Shown in pieces: positions 7,990 through 16,098 of a stretch of 64,000 bases of DNA. A model generated the notes under the pieces. The model made no database searches, was not told where the DNA came from, and worked only from the letters and a program-made list of their open reading frames with translations. The stretch lies in contig JAJPII010000023.1 of assembly GCA_021324825.1 (NCBI GenBank), positions 115,972 to 179,971 on the forward strand, read 5' to 3'. The DNA is from Spartobacteria bacterium (lineage in GTDB: Bacteria > Verrucomicrobiota > Verrucomicrobiia > Chthoniobacterales > Chthoniobacteraceae). The first letter of the stretch is position 1. Each line of letters opens with the position of its first letter. A program made the position numbers and the translations under genes.

Positions 7990-8982
7990 ATGAACGGCTC
8001 TCCCTTTCTGCAGCTCATCGATCTCAAGACGCATTTCCCCCTTTCAAAAGGCGTCTTTTTCCGGCGGAGCGCAGGCGCGGTGAAGGCTGTGGACGGCGTC
8101 TCGCTGGAGTTGAAAAAAGGGGAGATACTCGGCCTGGTGGGCGAGTCGGGCTGCGGCAAATCGACCCTGGGACGGACGGTCGTCCAGCTCTTGCGGCCCA
8201 CTTCCGGTGCGGTCATCCTGGCGGGCCGGGATTTGGGAAAGCTAAACCGCCGGAGTTTGAGAAGCGCGCGCGCCGATTTCCAGATGATCTTCCAGGACCC
8301 ATACGCCACGCTGAACCCGCGCATGACGATCTTCGACACGCTGGCGGAAGCGCTCCGCGCGCACCGGCGGCTGCCCGCCGCCGAACTCCCGGCGCGGGTC
8401 GGCGCGCTGATGGAGAAAGTCGGCCTTTCGGCGCGCTTCGTGAAAAAATACCCGCACGAATTCTCCGGCGGCCAGCGGCAGCGGATAGCCATCGCGCGCG
8501 CCCTCGCGGTCGAGCCGAAGCTCATCATCGCCGACGAGCCAGTCTCCGCTTTGGATGTCTCCATCCAGGCGCAGATACTCAACCTGCTGGCGAACCTTTG
8601 CCGCGAGATGGGGCTGACGATGATCTTCATCTCGCACGATCTCTCGGTCATAAAACACATTTCGGATCGCGTGGCGGTGATGTATCTCGGCAGACTGGTC
8701 GAGATCGGCAGGGATGTCGTGGAACGTCCGCTGCATCCCTATACGAAGGCCCTTGTCAGCGCCATTCCCGTCCCCGACCCGAAGCGCGAGAAGGAACGCC
8801 AGCGGATCGTCCTCCAGGGAGATCCGCCTTCGCCGGTCGATCCTCCGCCGGGATGCCCCTTCCACCCCCGTTGCGCCTACGCCATACCCGAGTGCGCCTT
8901 GCGGGTTCCCCCGTTGGAAAACGTGCGGGGAGACAGCTACGCGGCCTGCATCCGCGTGAGGGAGATCAACTCTTGGTTGTAG
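7990..8982 (+). CDS. Oligopeptide/dipeptide ABC transporter ATPase (OppF/DppF type)
   Basis: A 330-residue protein. Walker A is GESGCGKST, the ABC signature SGGQRQRIAIARAL, Walker B LIIADEPVSALD, and the switch His is in ISHDLSV. The C-terminal oligo_HPY extension (PPGCPFHPRCAYAIPECA) is typical of the second ATPase of Opp/Dpp systems, which powers uptake of peptides or related solutes. The permease, OppD and binding protein genes are not adjacent. Its last codons and stop (Trp-Leu-stop) lie inside a palindromic repeat. Confidence 0.93.
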   Translation: MNGSPFLQLIDLKTHFPLSKGVFFRRSAGAVKAVDGVSLELKKGEILGLVGESGCGKSTLGRTVVQLLRPTSGAVILAGRDLGKLNRRSLRSARADFQMIFQDPYATLNPRMTIFDTLAEALRAHRRLPAAELPARVGALMEKVGLSARFVKKYPHEFSGGQRQRIAIARALAVEPKLIIADEPVSALDVSIQAQILNLLANLCREMGLTMIFISHDLSVIKHISDRVAVMYLGRLVEIGRDVVERPLHPYTKALVSAIPVPDPKREKERQRIVLQGDPPSPVDPPPGCPFHPRCAYAIPECALRVPPLENVRGDSYAACIRVREINSWL

Positions 8983-9090
8983 ATGCGGCTGTGCCAGCCG
9001 CCTAAGACTAAAGACCTGGAACGGCCTTGCGCTTTGACGTTGCTTCCCGCTCTCCAGGCGGCTGGCACAGCCGCCTCTACAGCCAAGAGC
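8970..9090. repeat. Inverted pair of palindromic repeats, copies B and C
   Basis: Copy B (8970-9006) is the reverse complement of copy A (3119-3154), and copy C (9055-9090) is in the same orientation as A. Each core is GCGGCTGTGCCAGCCGC or its complement, flanked by the TCTACA..CCAAGAG arm. The head-to-head pair encloses about 48 bp and could fold into a large cruciform. Copy B overlaps the end of the ABC ATPase gene and provides its stop codon. Confidence 0.75.
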
Positions 9091-9112
9091 GGGCAAAAGT
9101 GCACGACACGCT

Positions 9113-9865
9113 CTAGGAATTTTTCCTGCTGTACGCGCGGATCGCGTCGCGCAGCACCGCAGCCTGCTCGTAGGCTTCGAGCGCGATGGCGTTCTCCATG
9201 TCCCGCTGCATCATCTCCAGTTTGCTGAGCGGACGCCTGGCCCGGACTTCCTGCATCCATTCGTCGAGAAAGGCGACTTCCGGGCTTTTCTCCGCCCCTT
9301 CGAGAGCGTTCATCTCCTGGTAAACGGCGACGATCTTCGCGCGCCCTTTCTCGATGAGCCTGACTGCCGCGTCGAAGTCTCCGCGATCCAGTTCGATGGA
9401 CGCCTTGGCCCGCGTGTTCATCATGAGGACGTACGGGCGGAATTGCTCCATCGCCGCGGCCAGGTCCTCGCGCTCGGCGTGTTTGGAAGTGAAGTCAAAC
9501 AAGTCGAGATTCCGCTGGGTGTCGCGGATGACGCCCGCGTAGTCGTTCAACTGGAAAAAGCTGATGTAACGGTGGTAATACTGGATGCCTTCCTGTTGCA
9601 GTTCCCCGCAATCCTCGGCGCTCAAGGCGTAGCTCTCGCCTTCCTCCGTCTTTTTCCCGGCGCGCGCCTGGTGATAGGCCAGCAGCGATTCCACGCCGTG
9701 GGGACGCTGGCCGTCGGGGCGGCCCGCCACGTCCATCTGGATGAGGCCCAGGTCGATCCGGAGCTGGAGCTTCTCCTTGCCGTCGTTGCCGAGGATCTTC
9801 CTCACCTTGATTTGTCCCGGCTCGTGCGGCCAATCCCGGAGAAGATTATTCAGGTCGAGATTCAT
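9113..9865 (-). CDS. UVR-motif protein, function unknown
   Basis: A 250-residue protein. The C-terminal segment (KLEMMQRDMENAIALEAYEQ...AVLRDAIRAY) is a UVR motif, the short helical hairpin by which UvrB contacts UvrC. The N-terminal 200 residues (LNNLLRDWPHEPGQIKVRKI; QRNLDLFDFTSKHAEREDLA) are not nuclease or helicase and look helical. UVR motifs also occur in regulatory proteins such as McsA, so a DNA-repair role is not assured. The start is ATG 9865; a longer frame runs into the argC promoter and is rejected. It is divergent from argC. Confidence 0.8.
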   Translation of the reverse strand: MNLDLNNLLRDWPHEPGQIKVRKILGNDGKEKLQLRIDLGLIQMDVAGRPDGQRPHGVESLLAYHQARAGKKTEEGESYALSAEDCGELQQEGIQYYHRYISFFQLNDYAGVIRDTQRNLDLFDFTSKHAEREDLAAAMEQFRPYVLMMNTRAKASIELDRGDFDAAVRLIEKGRAKIVAVYQEMNALEGAEKSPEVAFLDEWMQEVRARRPLSKLEMMQRDMENAIALEAYEQAAVLRDAIRAYSRKNS

Positions 9866-9974
9866 CACCCTTACTATCGAAATCGACGCTCCATTTGTCA
9901 ATGGGAGGCGGCGGCGAGCGGAGGGTTCATTTTGAAGATTCCCTTTTTGCGCGGGGGTTCTATCTTTCACGGAA

Positions 9975-10997
9975 ATGCATGTCGAAAAGGTTGCCGTCAT
10001 TGGCGCCACGGGCTATTCCGGCGAGGAATTGATCCGGCTCCTTTCGCGGCATCCCGGCGTGGACCTGGTTTGCCTCACCTCCCGCCAGAATGCCGGGAAA
10101 TCGCTGGAGGCGCTCTACCCGCGCTTCCGCAACCGTAAGTTCGGCGGGCTGGCGTTCGCCCCTTCGGATGCGGGCGCGGTCGCCGCTTCGGGAGCGAAGT
10201 CGGCGTTCCTCGCGCTGCCCCACGGGCTCGCCGCGGAGTTCGCGGAGCCGCTGCTGAACGCGGGGTTGAAGGTCATCGACCTGAGCGCGGATTTCCGATT
10301 GAAGGACGCGGAGGTTTACAAGGAGTTTTACGGCGCGCCGCATCCCGCGCCCGGCTTGCTGGGGCGGGGCGTTTACGGCATGCCGGAGTTGCACCGCGAA
10401 GCGATACGCCGGGCGGACCTCGTCGCTTCGCCCGGGTGTTATCCCACCAGCGTCATCCTGCCTCTTTACCCGCTGCTGAAGCGCCGGCTCATCGACCCCG
10501 CGAGCATCGTCATCACCAGCCTCAGCGCCGTCAGCGGCGCGGGCCGCAAGGCGGAACTGGACTATTCTTTCGTCGAATGCAACGAGAGCGTCCGCCCTTA
10601 CTCGATTCCCAAACACAGACATCTGCCGGAGATCGAGCAGGAGCTTTCCGCCGCGGCCAATGAACGCGTGACGGTCAATTTCACGCCCGTCCTCGTCCCG
10701 ATAAACCGGGGCATTCTGACGACGATCCATGCCGCGGCCCTCTCGCCCGGCATCGGGGAGGCGATGGAAGAGGCGTACGCCGGCGAACCGTTCGTGCGCC
10801 TGCTCGGGGAGAGTTCCTACCCCGACGTAAAGAACGCGGCCCATACAAACTTCATCGACATCGCGTGGCGCCGCGATCCGCGCACGGGGCGCGTCATCCT
10901 TCTCAGCGCCATCGACAATCTTGTAAAAGGCGCTTCGGGCCAGGCGATCCAGTCCTTCAACCTGATGCACGGCTGGCCGGAATCCACCGCGCTATGA
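9975..10997 (+). CDS. argC: N-acetyl-gamma-glutamyl-phosphate reductase
   Basis: A 340-residue enzyme of arginine synthesis that reduces N-acetylglutamyl phosphate to the semialdehyde with NADPH. The nucleotide-binding loop is VIGATGYSGEELIRLL, and the catalytic Cys is in ASPGCYPTS. SLSAVSGAGRK and KHRHLPEIEQEL are family motifs. It is the first gene of argCJBDF; its stop overlaps the argJ start (ATGA). Confidence 0.96.
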   Translation: MHVEKVAVIGATGYSGEELIRLLSRHPGVDLVCLTSRQNAGKSLEALYPRFRNRKFGGLAFAPSDAGAVAASGAKSAFLALPHGLAAEFAEPLLNAGLKVIDLSADFRLKDAEVYKEFYGAPHPAPGLLGRGVYGMPELHREAIRRADLVASPGCYPTSVILPLYPLLKRRLIDPASIVITSLSAVSGAGRKAELDYSFVECNESVRPYSIPKHRHLPEIEQELSAAANERVTVNFTPVLVPINRGILTTIHAAALSPGIGEAMEEAYAGEPFVRLLGESSYPDVKNAAHTNFIDIAWRRDPRTGRVILLSAIDNLVKGASGQAIQSFNLMHGWPESTAL

Positions 10998-12202
10998 GTT
11001 CGCCTTTCATCGAGATAGCCGGGGGCGTCACCGCGCCCAGGAAGTTCCTCGCCGCGGCCCGCCATTGCGGCGTCAAGGAAGGGAACCTCGACAAGCCGGA
11101 CATAGCGCTCATCCATTCCTCCGCGCCCGCGGTGGCCGCGGCGACATTTACGACCAACAAGGTCAAAGCCGCGCCGGTGCGCGTCTCCCTGGCGCATATG
11201 CGCAGCGCGGAAATCAGCGCCATCGTCGCCAACAGCGGCAACGCAAACGCCTGCACCGGCCTCGCCGGAATCGAAAACGCGAAGCGCATGGCGCAGGCCG
11301 CCGCGACAGCCCTTGGCGTGAAGAGAAGCCAGGTGCTCGTCGGTTCCACGGGGAGGATCGGCGTTCCTCTCCCCATCGAAAAAATGGAGGCGTCCATCAA
11401 GGAACTGCCGAAGGCGCTGCGAAGCGACGGCAGCCTGAAGGCGGCCCGGGCCATCATGACGAGCGACACCTTTCCCAAAGAAATCGCCGTCGAATGCGTG
11501 ATCGACGGCGAGACCATCCGGCTCGGGGGCATCGCGAAAGGGGCGGGGATGATCGACCCGAACATGGCCACGATGCTTTGTTTTCTCTCGACCGACGCCG
11601 CCATCGGGAAAAAGGACCTGGCGAAGGCGCTCTCCGTCGCCGTCGAACAATCCTTCAACCGGATAACCGTGGACGGCGACATGAGCACCAACGACACCGC
11701 CATCCTGCTCGCCAACGGCGCGGCCCAGAGCCGCCCGATGAAGGCCTCCGGGTTTCCGCTTTTCCAAAGGGCGCTCAACTACGTCACCGCGAGCCTGGCG
11801 CGCATGATCGTCGAGGACGGGGAAGGCGTCAGCAAACAGATCGAAGTCCACGTAAAAGGCGCAGCGACCTTCCAGGACGCGCGAAACGCCGCGCGGGCGG
11901 TCGCCCGGTCAACCCTCGTAAAATGCTCGTGGTTCGGCGGCGACCCGAACTGGGGCAGGCTGCTGGACGCCATCGGCTACTCCGGCGCACGCGTGCGCGA
12001 GGAGATGGTCGACATCTATTACAACGGCGTCAGCGCCGTCAAAAACGGCATCGCCGGCAAAACGCCCGCCTCCAAGCTCCGCGAGGTTGTTGCCAATGAG
12101 AGATTTCGCGTTACCATCGACCTCCAGCTCGGCTCCGCGGAATACACGGTCTATACGACCGACCTCACGGTTAAATACGTCGAGCTAAACATGGGAGAGT
12201 AA
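10994..12202 (+). CDS. argJ: Glutamate N-acetyltransferase / amino-acid acetyltransferase (ArgJ)
   Basis: A 402-residue protein that transfers acetyl from N-acetylornithine to glutamate, and in bifunctional forms also makes acetylglutamate from acetyl-CoA. The autoprocessing site is MATML (Ala-Thr), whose Thr becomes the N-terminal nucleophile of the beta chain. Other family marks: NSGNANACTG, KGAGMIDPN and DGDMSTNDT. The start overlaps the argC stop. Having argJ in the operon means arginine synthesis uses the acetyl-cycling route. Confidence 0.95.
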   Translation: MSSPFIEIAGGVTAPRKFLAAARHCGVKEGNLDKPDIALIHSSAPAVAAATFTTNKVKAAPVRVSLAHMRSAEISAIVANSGNANACTGLAGIENAKRMAQAAATALGVKRSQVLVGSTGRIGVPLPIEKMEASIKELPKALRSDGSLKAARAIMTSDTFPKEIAVECVIDGETIRLGGIAKGAGMIDPNMATMLCFLSTDAAIGKKDLAKALSVAVEQSFNRITVDGDMSTNDTAILLANGAAQSRPMKASGFPLFQRALNYVTASLARMIVEDGEGVSKQIEVHVKGAATFQDARNAARAVARSTLVKCSWFGGDPNWGRLLDAIGYSGARVREEMVDIYYNGVSAVKNGIAGKTPASKLREVVANERFRVTIDLQLGSAEYTVYTTDLTVKYVELNMGE

Positions 12203-13072
12203 ATGTCCACACCGTTCGTCCGGGCCGAAGCTTTGATAGAGGCGCTGCCCTTCATCCAGAAATACCGGGGGAAGCTCTTCGTCATAAAATACGGCGGCAG
12301 CGCCATGGAAGATGACCACGTCATCGAACGGCTGCTGCGCGACATCGTCTTCCTGGAGGCCGTCGGCATCAACCCGATCCTCTTCCACGGCGGCGGCAAG
12401 GCCATCACCGCCAGGATGCGCGAGACGGGCCTGAAACCGAAATTCGTCAACGGCCTGCGCGTCACCGATGCGCAATCCATCCGCATCGTCGAGGAAGTGC
12501 TCGACGGCGAAGTGAACCCGCGCATCGTCGAGGCGCTCAATGCATTTGGCGGCAAAGCCGTCGGCATCTCCGGCAAGCGCGTGCTCAAGGCCCGCAGACT
12601 CCCGCCGCAAAGGGAAAAAGGCTCCGAGATCGACCTGGGCTTCGTCGGCGAAGTGGCGGGCGCCGATCTCGCGGAAATAGAAAGCGCGCTCGCGCAGGAC
12701 GCCGTCCCCGTCGTCTCGCCCATCGCTAAGGACGAAAACGGCGTCGTGCTCAACGTCAACGCGGATATCGGCGCCGGCGCCGTGGCCGGCGCGCTCCGTG
12801 CGGCCAAGCTCATCTTCCTGAGCGATGTCCCGGGCATCATGCGCGACCCGAAGGAAAAAGATTCGCTCATCCCGTCCGTCACCCGCGAGATGATCGAGAA
12901 GCTTCTCGCGGACGAAATCATCGAAGGCGGCATGATTCCCAAGGTCAAAGCCGCCGCCGGCGCGCTGGGGCGGGGCGTACAGAAGGTTCATCTCATCGAC
13001 GGGCGCGTGCCCCACTCCATCCTGCTCGAAGTATTCACCAACGCCGGCATCGGAACCGAGATACTGGCTTGA
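12203..13072 (+). CDS. argB: Acetylglutamate kinase
   Basis: A 289-residue amino-acid-kinase-fold enzyme that phosphorylates N-acetylglutamate. KYGGSAM near residue 28 and ILFHGGGKAI near residue 60 bind ATP and phosphate. LNVNADIGAGAVAGAL and the C-terminal GGMIPKVKAA segment are typical. It starts directly after the argJ stop, and its own stop overlaps the TTG start of argD. Confidence 0.96.
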   Translation: MSTPFVRAEALIEALPFIQKYRGKLFVIKYGGSAMEDDHVIERLLRDIVFLEAVGINPILFHGGGKAITARMRETGLKPKFVNGLRVTDAQSIRIVEEVLDGEVNPRIVEALNAFGGKAVGISGKRVLKARRLPPQREKGSEIDLGFVGEVAGADLAEIESALAQDAVPVVSPIAKDENGVVLNVNADIGAGAVAGALRAAKLIFLSDVPGIMRDPKEKDSLIPSVTREMIEKLLADEIIEGGMIPKVKAAAGALGRGVQKVHLIDGRVPHSILLEVFTNAGIGTEILA

Positions 13073-14364
13073 ACACCGCCGACCTTTTCTCGGAATACGT
13101 CGTTCCGACGTACGGACGCTTCAACCTCGCCATCGCCCGCGGACGCGGTTGCCGCGTCTGGGACGAAGAGGGGAGGGAATATCTCGACTTCGGCGCCGGC
13201 ATCGCCGTCTGCTCCATCGGCCATTCGCATCCGCGGATAACCGAAGCCCTCACCCGGCAATCGCAAACCCTCGTCCACACCTCCAACCTCTATTACAACA
13301 GACCCCAGGGCCTGCTCGCGAAGAAGCTCGCCGGTTACGTCGGACACCCCGGCAAAGTCTTCTTCTGCAACAGCGGGGCCGAAGCCAACGAAGCCCTCTA
13401 CAAACTCGCCCGCAAGTTCGGCAACGAAACCGCCCCCCCAGCCCCCAGGCACAACGTCGGCGAATGGGTTGAAACGGACCGCAACCGCTACGAGATCATC
13501 ACCTTCGACGATTCCTTCCACGGCAGGACGCTCGCGGGCATCGCCGCCACCGGCCAGCAAAAGGTCAAGACCGGGTTCCAGCCCCCGGTCCAAGGCTTCC
13601 TCCAGGTTCCCTTCAACGACGCGCCGGCCGTGGTCGCGGCCATCACCCCGCGCACCGCCGCCGTCCTCGTCGAGCCGATCCAGGGCGAGGTCGGCATCCT
13701 CCCGTGCCATCCCCATTTCCTCCGCACATTGCGGAGCATCTGCGACGACCACGGCATCCTCCTCCTGTTCGACGAAATCCAGTGCGGCCTCGGCAGGACA
13801 GGCGACTGGTGCGGCTGGAAAACGCTCACCGGCGATGACCTCATGCCCGACGCCATCAGTTGGGCGAAAGGGATCGCCGGCGGCTTCCCCATGGGCGCCG
13901 TCTGGATATCCAACCGCAAGACCGCATTAAAAAAGGGAGGCGACTCCCCCCTGGCCGATCTCCTCGGCCCCGGCTCCCACGGCACGACCTTCGGAGGAAC
14001 ACCGCTCGCCTGCGCCGTCGCCGGCGAAGTCCTGGCCGTCATCGAGGAGGAAAACCTGCTCGCCAACGCCAAAGAACTCGGCGCCCACGCCCTGCGGGAA
14101 CTGAAAGCCCTCGGCAGCCCGCTCATAAAAGAAGTCCGCGGCGTCGGCCTCCTCATCGGCATCGAATTCTCCGAAGGGATGTCCCTCCCCGGAGCGGGCA
14201 GCCGTCCGCCCGCCCTCACGCTCACCGATCTCCTCCATGCCGCCGGCCTCCTGTGCGTCCCATCCGGCGCGCGCTCCCTCCGCTGGCTCCCCCCGCTGAA
14301 CGTCACCCGGGCCGAGATCGACGAAGCCCTCCGAATCTTCCGCGGAGTCGTCCTCGCCCTCTGA
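13069..14364 (+). CDS. argD: Acetylornithine aminotransferase
   Basis: A 431-residue class-III PLP enzyme that makes N-acetylornithine from the semialdehyde. Motifs: FCNSGAEANEAL (PLP phosphate), DSFHGRTLAG, LLLFDEIQCGLGRTG (PLP-ring Asp) and ISWAKGIAGGFPMGA (Schiff-base Lys). The start codon is TTG, overlapping the argB stop. An insertion with Pro- and His-rich sequence (ETAPPAPRHNVGEWVETD) lies around residue 125; such loops vary in the family. Confidence 0.95.
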   Translation: MNTADLFSEYVVPTYGRFNLAIARGRGCRVWDEEGREYLDFGAGIAVCSIGHSHPRITEALTRQSQTLVHTSNLYYNRPQGLLAKKLAGYVGHPGKVFFCNSGAEANEALYKLARKFGNETAPPAPRHNVGEWVETDRNRYEIITFDDSFHGRTLAGIAATGQQKVKTGFQPPVQGFLQVPFNDAPAVVAAITPRTAAVLVEPIQGEVGILPCHPHFLRTLRSICDDHGILLLFDEIQCGLGRTGDWCGWKTLTGDDLMPDAISWAKGIAGGFPMGAVWISNRKTALKKGGDSPLADLLGPGSHGTTFGGTPLACAVAGEVLAVIEEENLLANAKELGAHALRELKALGSPLIKEVRGVGLLIGIEFSEGMSLPGAGSRPPALTLTDLLHAAGLLCVPSGARSLRWLPPLNVTRAEIDEALRIFRGVVLAL

Positions 14365-14426
14365 ATATTCCATCTTTCCATTCGCGAAATTCCCGGTACT
14401 CTCCCCGCTTCGGAAACTCCAAGGTG

Positions 14427-15302
14427 ATGAAGAACCTCCTTTCCATAGAATCGCTTTCCGCCGGGGAGATAACCGAGGCGCTCGATCTCGCCGCCGTCAT
14501 GAAAGCCGGGCGCGGAAACCACGCGGAAAAGCCCCTTCGCGGCCAGTCCTGGGCGCTCATCTTCAGCAAATCCTCCACCCGCACCCGAGTCAGTTTCGAA
14601 GTCGGCATCCGCGAACTCGGCGGCGAAGTCATCTTCCTCTCCAATGCCGATTCCCAACTCGGCCGCGGCGAACCGATAAAAGACACCGCCCGCGTCCTTG
14701 GCCGCCTCGTCCACGGCGCCGTCATCCGAACCTACGCGCAAAGCGACGTCGAGGAATTCGCCCAATTCAGCCGCCTGCCCACCATCAACGCCCTGACCGA
14801 CCAGGAACACCCTTGCCAGATAATCGCCGACCTCTTCACCATCCGCGAAAAACTCGGCTCGCTGGAAGGGAAAACCATCTGCTTCCTGGGCGACGGCCTC
14901 TGCAACGTCGCCCGTTCCTGGATATGGGCCGCCATCCGGCTCGGCTTCCAGCTTCGCATCGCAGCCCCCCCCGCCTACCAACCCGCCCTTCCCCCTGGCG
15001 CTCCCATCCTCTGCACCGACGATATTCACGCCGCCGTAGCCGGAGCGGACGTCCTCTACACCGACGTCTGGGTCAGCATGGGCAAGGAGGACGAAACAGC
15101 CTACCGCACCGCCCAGCTCGGCCCATATCAAATCCACCGCGGCCTCCTGCGCGAAACCGCCCCCCTCATCATGCACTGCCTGCCCGCCTATCGCGGCAAA
15201 GAAATCTCCGAGGACATCTTCGAAGAGAACGCCGCAACCATCTTCGACCAAGCCGAGAATCGCCTCCACGCGCAGAAAGCCATCCTCACACTGCTCCAGT
15301 GA
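14427..15302 (+). CDS. argF: Ornithine carbamoyltransferase
   Basis: A 291-residue enzyme that makes citrulline from ornithine and carbamoyl phosphate. Carbamoyl-phosphate motif: FSKSSTRTRVSFE; second substrate motif: HPCQIIADL; ornithine loop: HCLPAYRGKEI. The ATG at 14427 follows AAGGTG. The upstream open frame from 13860 is a shadow of argD. It is slightly shorter than usual because of trimming between the two domains. It ends the operon; argG and argH are not present here. Confidence 0.95.
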   Translation: MKNLLSIESLSAGEITEALDLAAVMKAGRGNHAEKPLRGQSWALIFSKSSTRTRVSFEVGIRELGGEVIFLSNADSQLGRGEPIKDTARVLGRLVHGAVIRTYAQSDVEEFAQFSRLPTINALTDQEHPCQIIADLFTIREKLGSLEGKTICFLGDGLCNVARSWIWAAIRLGFQLRIAAPPAYQPALPPGAPILCTDDIHAAVAGADVLYTDVWVSMGKEDETAYRTAQLGPYQIHRGLLRETAPLIMHCLPAYRGKEISEDIFEENAATIFDQAENRLHAQKAILTLLQ

Positions 15303-15350
15303 ACCGGTAGGGATTCCAGGGACTACCCGAAAGCCAAATAAGGTTGTCCA

Positions 15351-15638
15351 TTGACAGGGTTTGCCATATTTAATAGATTTTTCGGAATCTATGATAATAA
15401 CTGGGATTCAAAAGCCGCGCATTTGTTGGGAATGTTCGATTTAAAAATCGTGCTCAACCCCGTAGCCGTCTCCTGTGGTCTATGGCCTCGGCACACGGAT
15501 CAACACCCGTGTCCCACCGCCGACTACGGGCGAGGGTACGTCTGTGCGCTCGCGAACCACGACCTCATCACCAAAGAAGAGCACGACCGGCTCTGCCGTG
15601 AGATCGAGAAAGCGCTCCACGCCGGGATTCTGAAATAA
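15351..15638 (+). CDS. Possible small protein between argF and tRNA-Asn
   Basis: An open frame of 95 codons in the 430 bp between argF and the tRNA. Its tail (NHDLITKEEHDRLCREIEKA) looks like an ordinary soluble helix and has coding-like composition; its first half is AT-rich and lacks a convincing ribosome site or start. It may be a real small gene starting further in, or a remnant. Nothing else is recognised in this gap. Confidence 0.35.
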   Translation: MTGFAIFNRFFGIYDNNWDSKAAHLLGMFDLKIVLNPVAVSCGLWPRHTDQHPCPTADYGRGYVCALANHDLITKEEHDRLCREIEKALHAGILK

Positions 15639-15732
15639 GCGGGACCCCGTCCCCGGAAATTTCAAAAAAGGCTTGCCCGCGGCTTAAACCGGCGCAGAGT
15701 AATTCTCCCGGCAAATCGCCGATCAAATTTGA

Positions 15733-15807
15733 TCCAGCGTAGCTCAGTGGTAGAGCGATCGGCTGTTAACCGATTGGTCGTAGGTTCGAATCCTACCGCT
15801 GGAGCCA
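15733..15807 (+). tRNA. tRNA-Asn (GUU anticodon)
   Basis: A full cloverleaf: acceptor arms TCCAGCG and CGCTGGA, D-arm region AGCTCAGTGGTAGAGC, anticodon loop CTGTTAACC with GTT, T-arm GTTCGAATCC, and an encoded CCA at 15805-15807. The last 27 nt are duplicated exactly at 52,487-52,513, showing that this gene is the integration target. Confidence 0.97.
15781..15807 (+). repeat. attL: 3' end of tRNA-Asn, left direct repeat of element 1
   Basis: 27 bp starting TAGGTTCGAATCC and ending GGAGCCA, identical to 52,487-52,513. Sequences diverge immediately outside the repeat on both sides. This is the normal crossover footprint of tyrosine integrases at tRNA genes. Confidence 0.92.
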
Positions 15808-15923
15808 GTTCGAAAGGGGCTGAAATCGCCTCAGAATCCGCATAAATACACGGCGTTACGGCAATTTTGGGTCTCACGTAAGCTGACGTCAAAACACGCA
15901 AAATCCCGTGAGTTTTGGGCGCC

Positions 15924-15948
15924 TTTGGGCACAATTGGGCACAAGTCA
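15924..15948 (+). promoter_or_regulatory. Putative integrase arm-type repeats, left end
   Basis: Two direct copies of TTGGGCACAA, the second continuing into GTCA, plus a weaker TTTTGGGC just before. The right end of the element (52,430-52,455) has the same double repeat in the same orientation. Such paired direct repeats are what lambda-like integrases bind with their N-terminal arm domain. The surrounding 15,808-16,098 holds no gene. Confidence 0.6.
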
Positions 15949-16098
15949 GAGTATCCGCTGCCGCCCAATGAAGCGCGCACACGCAAACGGCTTCCCTCTG
16001 CCTGGCTCCATTGGCGAAAGCATCAAGGGTGGACGTCATTCCGCAAAACGCTATGATCTCCTGTTCTCTGTATAGGAAAGCATCCTGAAGGAATTTGT

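Noticed and set aside
6107..8034. Long reverse frames over the amidase, peptidoglycan-binding and lipoprotein genes
   Set aside because: Arg-rich, low-complexity shadows of forward genes with signal peptides and clear domains.
13488..15269. 593-codon reverse frame across argD and argF
   Set aside because: A shadow of two well-supported arginine genes in GC-rich DNA; low-complexity and no family.
15662..16039. Reverse-strand frame of 125 codons over the tRNA-Asn
   Set aside because: It contains the typical mistranslation of a tRNA gene (VGFEPTTNRLTADRSTTEL); not a protein gene.
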